Assembly: GCA_011947345.1 (NCBI GenBank)
Contig: JAAVTG010000799.1
Span: 1-64,000, forward strand
DNA from: Phytophthora quininea
Lineage: Eukaryota; Oomycota; Peronosporomycetes; Peronosporales; Peronosporaceae
Direction of reading: 5' to 3'
Length of the DNA: 64,000 nucleotides
A program made the translations under genes and the position numbers. Positions 56,026 through 64,000 of this stretch are shown piece by piece (within the stretch, counting starts at the first letter, position 1; each line of letters opens with the position of its first letter). Under the pieces are notes generated by a model. The model was given only the letters and a program-made list of their open reading frames with translations, was not told the origin of the DNA and ran no database searches.

Positions 56026-56763
56026 TTGCGGGCTGCGTTCTACAGCAACCAATCGTTGCTAGAAGTCCTTCAATCTGACTGGAGTTATCAATCTCGTTTT
56101 TGGGCGCTGTCGGTGCCAAACAGAACGGATAATGAGATGGCGCGAGAAGTCGAACAGGTTTTACAGCGAACTTCGCTCCTTGCCAGAGTAACGATTCGTG
56201 TCGAAGCAGAACGAGAAATTCCCATATCGTTGCCTGTCACGTCGATCGTGAGCGATCTTCGTCTGTCGAAGTGGTTAAGTGACGACACAATCTGTGCACT
56301 AGTGCGGAAGCCGTGTCATCTTCATGGTGAAGCTTATTTCCTAAGTCCCCTACTGGAGAGAGGAATGGGGGTTTCAACTCCAACAGACCATGCATGGAAG
56401 ATGATTGTGACGCCATGCAATGTAAGCAACAGCCACTGGACGCTTGTGGTGGTTGACCTGGTATCCTGTGTCACAAGGGTCTACGAGCCGGTGATGCAAC
56501 AAATATTCATCGAGCAAACAAAACTCCGCTATGAAAATGTCGTGTTCGACGCCGTCCGTGTTTGGCAAAAAGTGGGAAGGCAGAGATTCGATTTGGAGCC
56601 CGTGATGGTCTCTGCTCCTGTCCAAGGAGACGGCCACAATTGCGGTATATTTGTTGCAGCCATGGCATGGTGTTTTCTCTGCGGGCATGAAGATGGTTTC
56701 CGTGGATTCCGTGGCTTGGTGCCTCGGCAAGATGCCCACCCATTCCGTCTTCGCGCAGTGTGA
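56026..56763 (+). CDS. Ulp1-like C48 cysteine protease within the MULE
   Basis: 245 residues from this ATG, though the frame is open slightly upstream. The catalytic pattern of SUMO-type proteases is visible: His137 in SNSHWTLVVVDL, Gln200 in PVQGDG, and Cys206 in HNCGIFVA. The usual Asp after the His is Glu154 (VYEPV). Such domains are carried by Kaonashi-type (Ulp1) MULEs in plants and other eukaryotes; their role in transposition is unclear. A short frame at 55628-55828 may be part of the same gene's N-terminus. Confidence 0.8.
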   Translation: MRAAFYSNQSLLEVLQSDWSYQSRFWALSVPNRTDNEMAREVEQVLQRTSLLARVTIRVEAEREIPISLPVTSIVSDLRLSKWLSDDTICALVRKPCHLHGEAYFLSPLLERGMGVSTPTDHAWKMIVTPCNVSNSHWTLVVVDLVSCVTRVYEPVMQQIFIEQTKLRYENVVFDAVRVWQKVGRQRFDLEPVMVSAPVQGDGHNCGIFVAAMAWCFLCGHEDGFRGFRGLVPRQDAHPFRLRAV

Positions 56764-57306
56764 CACCTGCTCGTGTCGCCACACGCCGATGTCGTTTCAG
56801 CCAGCGATGAGGAAAGACTTTCGATGTTGCAGGCGGAACCCGATGTCGACAAGTACATTAAAACGCTGCAAGATGGAAAAGAAGCTGAAGAGCTGGAGCG
56901 GAATGGTGTGTATATGTTTGTTTAACGTGTAATGTAGTGATGACTTTGTCCAACAACTACCCGTATGTATTCATGCTCCTGTTATCACCACTGAACCTGT
57001 CCAATCTGCCAAGTTGAGAGCCAACTACGTTACGAATAGGTTGCAGTACCCGACCTGATCGCTGTGTAAAGCTGCTTGGCGTAGTCGTCGAAGCTGGCGT
57101 CAATCTCAACGCTGCTCTCATTTAAAATTCCCAGCGCCGAAGTGATTGCATTTGCGACCTCATTTTTGCGTCCGTCATTCGTTGGTAGTGGAGATCAAAA
57201 CGCCGAGACAGACGATAATGCTCGAGGCGTATCCTCTCCTCTTGAAGCTGTAGTTCACGGATCCAAGATAGCATCAACTTCTGTAGGACATCAAGCAGAG
57301 GAGGCT

Positions 57307-57735
57307 CTACTGGATGTTTTTATCGGCGGGTTCGTGAGACGCGTAACAACGGGAGTTGCGTCTACTCGGAGTCAAAAGCAATGCTGGCGCTTTTTCCCAC
57401 GCCGGAGATCCAACAGCGTCCACGTCCAGATCGTTCTCCGAGCCATAGTTTGACGAGCGACCCGAAATGTCAAGGCCATTAGGCTGCGTTGCTCGAGCAG
57501 GAATGCAGGTCGCATCACTCTGTACTGCCGCCACTTCATGCTCTTGGCCTTTGGGCGGCTCTGCACCACGCACTGCAAACTCTGAAAGGGCCTTCCGTAT
57601 TGCTCCACCATCGGCTCTCGTCGGCTCATACGCTAGTGTACGTTGCAGCTTGTGCTTCCCGTCCGGTCGAGTGTGATTGCCCTCATCAGCGCTGTCGCTA
57701 AGCACGTCCAGCAAGCGCCTTTTGCTCTCCGACAT
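57307..57735 (-). CDS. Minus-strand frame near the MULE right end
   Basis: 142 codons beginning MSESKRRLLDVLSDSADEG, hydrophilic and without known domains. It starts 73 bp inside the right inverted repeat and reads inward, a position where two-gene MULEs carry a second gene. Its function is unknown. Confidence 0.4.
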   Translation of the reverse strand: MSESKRRLLDVLSDSADEGNHTRPDGKHKLQRTLAYEPTRADGGAIRKALSEFAVRGAEPPKGQEHEVAAVQSDATCIPARATQPNGLDISGRSSNYGSENDLDVDAVGSPAWEKAPALLLTPSRRNSRCYASHEPADKNIQ

Positions 57736-57867
57736 GTCGGGCGCGCGGTCGAAGAAGAAGTGGGTTGAACTTGGCTGGGAAAAGGGAAAGGTTGCTGTAT
57801 TTTTCCGGGCGATAAAATACCAATGGTGGCGATCGGTAACACTGCCAGTGTTGTGCTAACGGGTGCC

Positions 57868-57876
57868 GTCGGTCTT
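57868..57876. repeat. Target-site duplication of the MULE, right copy
   Basis: GTCGGTCTT, identical to 53612-53620. Confidence 0.75.
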
Positions 57877-58090
57877 AGCCAGACAAACGGCGGATTTTGG
57901 CTTATTTTCATATTGTTTGCTTAAAAGTGGTATTACAGTTGTTCTTGATGGTTTTTATTCATGCTGCTTCAGAGATTCTAGCGGCGTCATTTGCATGGAC
58001 GCTTGCCGCCTATACACTTGCGATAATGCTATTGTTCACAAGTTATGTCAATAGCTCGCACTAGTTCCGTCATCACTCGGATACGCATGG

Positions 58091-61030
58091 AGATTTTTTT
58101 TTTTTTTTGGGGGAGGGGTATTGTGGCTGGTTTTCTCCGACCGGGGTGCTTTTCATCAATGCGTAGCATTCATCTAACGCTACACCTTCTTCGTAGCGAT
58201 TGCTATTCATCTTCAGTTGCGCTATTATAGCTCTAGTTTGGCAATCTTCTGCTGACCATATCCAGTCCTGAATTTCGACTTCATTTTCATCAAGCCGTGG
58301 CAAAACTATTTTATTCCGGAGGTGCCACAGCCCGCACTGGGTGATGGTCGTCCAGAGTATCCACAATCTTTCCCTTGCAGTCTCATGATGTGTGCTCCAC
58401 GTTGAAATCCTATCAATCGATTGTCTTTGTATCTCCGCTGGGGTTGTTGGACTGGTTCTCGCAGCTATGTACGGTAATAACTCCTCTATTTCGTTTTCTT
58501 GTGGTGTACGTCCGATCCAATGCTCTAACCAATTCTTCCATCCGCTCTTGGCATGGGGCAATCCCACATTGTATGGTCAATTGTCTCTTGCTTCTCCCCG
58601 CAATCTGTATAAGGGCAGCTTCTGTCCCTTGGCCAGCCTTCCTTATACAAATTAAGAGAATTTGCTGCTATCCAATACACTGTCCACCGCTGGTAGTCTG
58701 TGAGAATGTTGTTATGACCCCAAATTCTCTTTGGTGTTTGGCTTGCGTTGCTTTGCTCCACTCACTGGTGCTATGCTTTTCCAGCTTTTGTATTACTCCT
58801 TTCACTGACATGATTTTGCTGAGTTTCAGCTGCGCACCTCGCTCAAAAGTCAGCTCTGGCGTTTGCTCCGCTAGATGTACTCTTTCAAGTCTTGTTGGTA
58901 CGCTTCATCTGTTGATTCTGCGACTATTTTCCACATCCATGGTCGTTCACTTTGTGCAAGCGTTACCACTTTCGTGCTGTTCTCTTTTCCTTCGACTTGT
59001 CCTGTTCTTTCGTCTGCTTTCCGCCGGAGATTATGCTGGAGTGGTGGATGCAGTCTGGGATAGCATTCTACCGGTCCTGTCATCCACAAACTTGGATGCT
59101 TACATATTAACAAGATAATGCGCCATTTTGCAATCTGATGACTTGCTCGCATGGCCCTTGATCTTTCCACTAGTGGTGGAACGATTTTAAATGTTTTCTT
59201 CGATTCCATTTGTACTATAATGTGCTTCAAAGAACAAGGAACGCTTTTTAGGAAACTGATCTCTTGTAGGCGGCCTTCCTGTTTCGTCTACAATGCTGGC
59301 ATTTTCATACCAGGATGCTTCAGCTAAATAGTCCTTCCAGTCGGAAGAATTATACCATGCAGGAGTCTCCTTAAGGTAACATCTTATGGCCTCTCCGTTG
59401 ATCCAAAACTCATAACATTTTTGTTTTTCTGGACTCTCGCCTTCAATTCTTGTTGCCAGTCTGCGCATCGGAGTATATATGTTGTGGCTTTCCATAGCTC
59501 TAGTTTTCCTAGCTTCTGTACTCTCACTTCCCTGTTTTTTTAGCCATTTTGCTCTTGCAAAACATCGACTTGGCATTGCGTAAAACAAGAATTAACCAAG
59601 CGAAGCAATGGATCCAGTCTCCGGAGGGTGAATTTACGATAGCTTGGCATGGTATGGCGCATCCAGACGAACCATATAAAACAGAATGCTGCAAGTACAA
59701 ACCTACAATAAGTAGCCAAAGGCAACGAATGCACTATTGTATCATTCTTGCCACTTCCGGTTTGTACGCGTATGCCGCCACGATAACACCCCAATTTACT
59801 GGCTTGTTTTCGGTGGCAAAGTCCTAACATTGGCAATTCTGGCTCTGGTTTCTTTGGCTTCATCCGGTTGATAATAGCCCATAAGTCTCTAGCATACAGT
59901 CTACAGTCATCGTCTTGGTCTAGTTCGAGATCATCGAAGTATTTTATCCATTTTCTTTTGATGGTGCATCTTGGTTGTCACTTCTTGCCTCAAGCAATTC
60001 TTTCAAGCCTCGACGCAGGCAACGAACTCTGTGGTTCCTCGTCCAAATTTGTGTTATGCTGGCGTTCAGGCTCTGCAAGATATATTCTGGTGAATCTTGT
60101 ACTTGCAAATTCTTTGGAAGCCACTGCGTGTCAGCTTTTAAAGCCTCAATCCATCCTTTAGCGGTTACTGGAAGTCTTGGAAATCCTGGGTGTATATGTG
60201 GTAAGTTGCTTTCACCTTCATTCCACTGGTTTCTGCGTTATTTTTCTTTACCATGATTTCTGCATACTGTGTCAGACATGAATCGGGTTGCGGGATCCCG
60301 GTCGGGATCTCTTTCTTCTGGCCCTGGCTCTCAGTCCATTGCTTCTTTATCTGATCGCCAATCTGATTGAGTAGAAGCCGATCGCTCCTCGTAGTCTGAT
60401 GGAGTTTCACTCATCACACCTTCTTCCATTAACGCCTCCTGTCAGTTGCGAAGAACCTTTCTGGTTCTCCTATTCGTTTGCAAAATAGCTCCACCCATGC
60501 TATGCCCGACCAATTCAAACCGATTAGAAGCTTCTGCAGCCCCGGTGCAAGGCCTTGTGGTCCCGTAGATTTGAATGCCATCGACCCTTTCTTTTATCTA
60601 CCCCCAAATGATAGTATTTCCGCAAGTTCTTGTCGTTCAGCCTTTATCAGAATTGGGGCTTTAAGTGCTCTTTGTATTATCCCAGTCCTTTCAGCTTCAC
60701 CGTCTCTCTCGTCGCTTTTGTCTTGCACTTCCTCACCCATGGTGATATCTCCTCCATTCCCGATACGTGGTGAGCCTGGCTCAATCTCTTCTTCACGTGG
60801 TTTCTCCTCTGTTTCCTCGGATTGTCGGCTCGCCATTGATTCATCTTCGTCGCTTGATAAATACACATTCTCGGGGTGAAATACTGGCGTCTTCTTAATG
60901 TGCCATCTCTGAACTTGTTCTGCTTTCTCCAGAATTTTAGGACGGCAATAATGATGGCGTTGATACAACAGCACTATCGGCGTGCGTTTCAGTGGTTTCA
61001 TCTCCTGATATATTTATTTTGAGTTCACAC
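58091..61030 (-). mobile_element. Decayed non-LTR retrotransposon (LINE), minus strand
   Basis: Sixteen T on the + strand (about 58091-58106) form a poly(A) tail at the minus-strand 3' end. Next to it, frames 58567-58073 and 58761-58525 carry a reverse-transcriptase-type zinc-binding block: LYKEGWPRDRSCPYTDCG, then ETIDHTMWDCPMP. Further 5' are fragments in several frames (59588-59187, 59863-59540, 60410-60165) and an acidic frame (61001-60594) that could be a first ORF. I could not find the YxDD core of the polymerase, so it is decayed and the 5' limit is a guess. Confidence 0.55.
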
Positions 61031-62069
61031 AGCGAACTCCCCACGTTTGTGCTACCGTACACTTGTTTTCCCGCTGTTTCTAAGTCGTGGCTCTCCCATT
61101 TTCGCGTTTTTGGGTGATGTCGATGATATGCAATCTTGTTTGCTTTGCTCAGTCCGTTGGGCGCCACTTGCACGAGGCGATAGTCCTAGACGGGGACCCG
61201 TTGCGTGCTCTTCCATTCTCGGAAAGCAATTTCGTTTTCATGTGTTGCATACGGTGGCAGGACAACAATATTGATAAGGCGCTGTGTTTCATTGACGGTT
61301 GATGGAGTATGTAATGATCTGCAGTCATCTTCTGATGTGTCCGCAAGCTCGACGCCTCACAGCCAACCATGCATGTTTGGGATAGGAGGTAGCGCCGAGT
61401 AGAATCTCAGTTTCCTTTCTACCAGCTAAGCGACAAAGACTACCATCACGACACTTACATTTGACAGCACTTCGGTCCGACGCACGCTTCTCATTCAGAT
61501 CCCGTTCCAGTTTCAGCATCCGTTCCGTCTGGTACGATAAGTGCGACCAGAGCTCGCGTACGTCCACCTGCAACGCTTCATGCGTGCAACTTTGACACCG
61601 TCTTCGTCTTCGCGTAGGTGCCGGCGCGTGCGCTACGTTCTCGACCGCATTTCCATCAGTTCGCCCTATCTTATTGCCGTGGGAGAGCGAGCGCTTTGTC
61701 ACACATCCATATCCGAGTCGACACTTCAATGGCAGGTCAAGGCTAATCCATTTCAGCTGTGTCCGGGACGTTTCTCTGTCGTCGCTTTTCAAGCTCAGTC
61801 GGCGTTTGTCTCGTCTCCAGGAGTACCAGGTACTTCGACTTCTCGACTCTCCTCATTGGCGTCGTCAGGGGCGTTTAAGGGCCTCGAAGGGTGTACCAAG
61901 ATAAGGGTACATCACCGGCGGTTTGTGGTGCACAGACCCATCGGCCTGTGCGCTATTAATCCTCGGGGTGCGCAGACTCACAGGCTTATGCGTTTGGATT
62001 TTTGACTGATTTGCTTGTGGGAATTAGAGCACCCCAAGCATCTAGTGACTGACGTTCACGCGAAGGCTC
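61031..62069. other. No supported gene
   Basis: An open minus-strand frame (61792-61325, 155 codons) has a coiled-coil-like centre and several cysteines, but no recognised domain. Confidence 0.35.
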
Positions 62070-63722
62070 TCACGACCATGGGCGAGTCTGCCATGCACGC
62101 AGATTCAGCTCAGCAACTTTTGTCTCCATCGACGCGATGATGAGTGAGCAGCAGTTCGTGGCGCAGACCGCTGAGTTTTAACGACAAATGGCGGCAACAG
62201 CTAACCACCTCACAACCGCAATTGAGTGATACAGCAGCTCCAAAATCGTGTGAAAATTGAAGGGAATGCATCGTCATGGCCAGGTTCTCCTGAACCAAGG
62301 ACGGCGACGTTGGAGACTACATTATCAGCTCAAAGCTGTACTTCGAGTCGAAGAACATCAAATACGGAGCAGACGCTCCCCCACCCGGATCCATTGTCAC
62401 CGCTTGTAGCAAACCTGAAGGGTCCTGCTGCTGTGCGGTATCGCGAGCGCGTTCCTCATGACGACAATTAATTGCGGTCTGTGATACAGCTAGAGGAGCT
62501 GCTTACAAGCGCGTTCACTGCACCAGATTGTCAAGAGCATCTGCGCGATCAATTATTGCGTCTACAGCAAAGCTACTCCTCGTGTCTAGAAGCCTGCATG
62601 GCCAGCTTCCAAAACGTAATCTGCAAGATTGAAGACATGTCGGATATCGACAAGGTGATGCAATTTCAGAAGAGCTTAGTCGTGGAGATACGTCAAGAAG
62701 TGGAGCTTCGGCAATTCCTCAACACTACGGATACCATCTCGTTCGCGCTAATACATGATCGGACACACTCAGTTGGTGCGCGCTAGCAGGATAAAGGTCA
62801 AACGAGCCATGGAGCTTCTGCCCAGAAACAACCAGACGTCGAAGAACCGGAACGAATAGAGATCGGCGGTTCTCGGTTTGTGTCACGTGTGGAATGCCTG
62901 CGCAACAACTCGTGCTTGTACTCCAAAGAACCAGGTCAACGCTTGGCAGGATGCCGCAAGCGTCAGTCTCGCAACCAACCGCGTAACTTCTCGCGTCCAA
63001 CTCAAGGTTGATCGGCATTTTGCGCGAATCAAAGCCCCTATCGTCGCATTGTGGAAAAGGATGAAGGTGATGATAAGGTTCTCGACAGCACGCAGCTCAA
63101 CATAGTTACAACGGAATCAACTCCTACGCCGGCACGTGAACTACTTCGGTTTGACGGTGTGATGAATGGACAGCTGATCCGTGTTTTGATCGACAGCGGT
63201 CCGGAAAAGAACATCGTTCGTCCAGGTCTCGGTCAATATTACACCGAGGTAGCCGAGATTACCGCCGAACGATTTGACGACACGACAACAGCAGCACGTG
63301 TGGGTCAACAAAGTTGTGAAAAGCTGTCCTTTGCAGGCAGAGAGTTCCACGGTGTATCGCTTATCGAGTGGGACGTTTTGACAAACCAAGACGTTATCCT
63401 TGGCCTTCCGTGGTTGGTGCAGTTTAACCCCAGCATCAACTGGAAAACAAGGGTGATGCGGTTCCCAAAACAACTCGTCGTGCCCGGCGGGCGCGCGGTG
63501 AGTTCCAGTCTCGATATGGCTGTCCCAACGGTAACGGCAGTAGAAGCGAAGCCTGAGTTTGTGCAGCATTCGCTACCCCGAACTTACGACAGTGATTTAA
63601 CGATCATATTCAGGAGGAGGAAAGGGGGGCTCCACATGCCGCTGGGGCCTAGTTCGATCACATCGCAGGAAGCCTCGTTGTGTCCTATCGGCCACAGAGT
63701 TTTCAACAAAGATGAGAGGTGA
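62070..63722 (+). pseudogene. Ty3/Gypsy gag and protease relic
   Basis: The gag part lies at about 62226-62786 in two frames; RDQLLRLQQSYSSCLEACMA and KVMQFQKSLVVEIRQEVELR resemble the retrotransposon gag domain. The protease frame 63051-63722 contains VLIDSGPEKNIV, with DSG as the retropepsin catalytic motif, and DVILGLPWLVQFNPSINW, a typical Gypsy block after the protease. The frame then ends without reverse transcriptase, RNase H or integrase, and LTR sequence follows 110 bp later. So this is an internally deleted element. The 5' LTR was not recognised. Confidence 0.7.
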
Positions 63723-63832
63723 AGGGTGTGCTGAGTTCTATTACGTGACTGTAAAGACATCATCGAAGGTGAAAACAGAGTTTGCATATGTCTTTCGTGC
63801 AGCGGGGCTGCGTAGCAGTGCGCGTGCACAGA

Positions 63833-64000
63833 GGAAGACGTAGGACTCCCCGAGTCTGTCTCTTTAGGCTTCTAGCCTTCGGTTCTATACAAGAACCAAG
63901 TACTGTCCCGTAACTAGGACTCGCAGAGTCAGTGCCCCTTAAAACAAGGATAACACTAATTAATTGCAAAAATAGAACTGAATTGAGTTGTTATCTGACC
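63833..64000. mobile_element. LTR, cut by the right edge of the window
   Basis: Matches 20528-20700, including TTCGGTTCTATACAAGAACC and GTTATCTGACC at the end. Following the gag/protease relic, it is most simply that element's 3' LTR. Confidence 0.65.

Larger units (their letters stand above)
53621..57867 (+). mobile_element. Mutator-like element with Ulp1 protease gene
   Basis: 4247 bp. The terminal inverted repeats are about 60 bp (53621-53680 and 57808-57867). They align from the first base and include GTTACCGATC followed by CCATTGGTA.TTTATCGC; I estimate roughly 70-75 percent identity. A perfect 9-bp duplication flanks the element, as expected for MULEs. Inside are a transposase with SWIM finger, a Ulp1-type cysteine protease (both + strand) and one minus-strand frame near the right end. 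It sits 170 bp downstream of the GH7 stop. Confidence 0.8.

Overview
The window looks like nuclear DNA of an oomycete, most likely Phytophthora or a close relative. The signs are GC-rich third codon positions in the genes, very short introns (64-77 bp), oomycete-type initiator sequences in front of two genes, a GH7 cellobiohydrolase, a secreted protein that looks like an AA17 lytic polysaccharide monooxygenase, a PX-RING protein, and a dense mix of decayed transposons. No bacterial, organellar or viral genome features were seen.

Region 1 (1-20501) is a tandem array of about 18.5 units of 1.09-1.17 kb. Each unit carries one minus-strand tRNA-Ala(AGC) gene, a (CCTGGAATGA)n minisatellite, an AAGCGRC heptamer minisatellite and a 14-bp palindrome. 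I count 18 whole tRNA copies plus a fragment at the left edge. Thirteen copies are intact; five carry 1-2 base deletions, all between about 4.3 and 10 kb. The array stops next to an LTR-like sequence that recurs at the right edge of the window.

Region 2 (20.5-31.5 kb) is gene-poor: an LTR/gag relic, a pogo-like DDE transposase relic, a hAT transposase relic with a BED finger, a small Cys-rich reading frame, and the helicase end of a Helitron with a convincing 3' terminus.

Region 3 (31.7-44.2 kb) is a gene island: a Rab GTPase, mitochondrial ATP synthase OSCP, the TFIIA small subunit and exosome subunit RRP45 (divergent, 85 bp apart), a kinesin-9 motor, a small HTH protein, an AA17-like secreted protein and a PX-RING protein. 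OSCP, RRP45, kinesin and PX-RING show single- or double-base frameshifts, mostly in short homopolymers.

Region 4 (42.5-50.8 kb) is a near-identical inverted duplication with arms of 2133 bp and a 4.08-kb spacer. It copies the PX-RING gene whole and the AA17-like gene only from codon 99 onward. The spacer holds a GATC-dense tract, an LTR/leader/gag relic and decayed reading frames.

Region 5 (50.8-64 kb) holds a 341-bp MITE, a frameshifted GH7 cellobiohydrolase gene, and a complete 4247-bp Mutator-like element (53621-57867). That element has terminal inverted repeats, a perfect 9-bp target duplication, a SWIM-finger transposase and a Ulp1-type cysteine protease. It is followed by a decayed minus-strand LINE with a poly(A) tail and a Ty3/Gypsy relic (gag, protease, LTR) cut by the window edge.

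The cellular genes are mostly unrelated housekeeping functions. The GH7 and AA17-like proteins would both act outside the cell on plant cell walls. The repeat-rich flanks around a compact gene island fit the two-speed genome layout known for Phytophthora.
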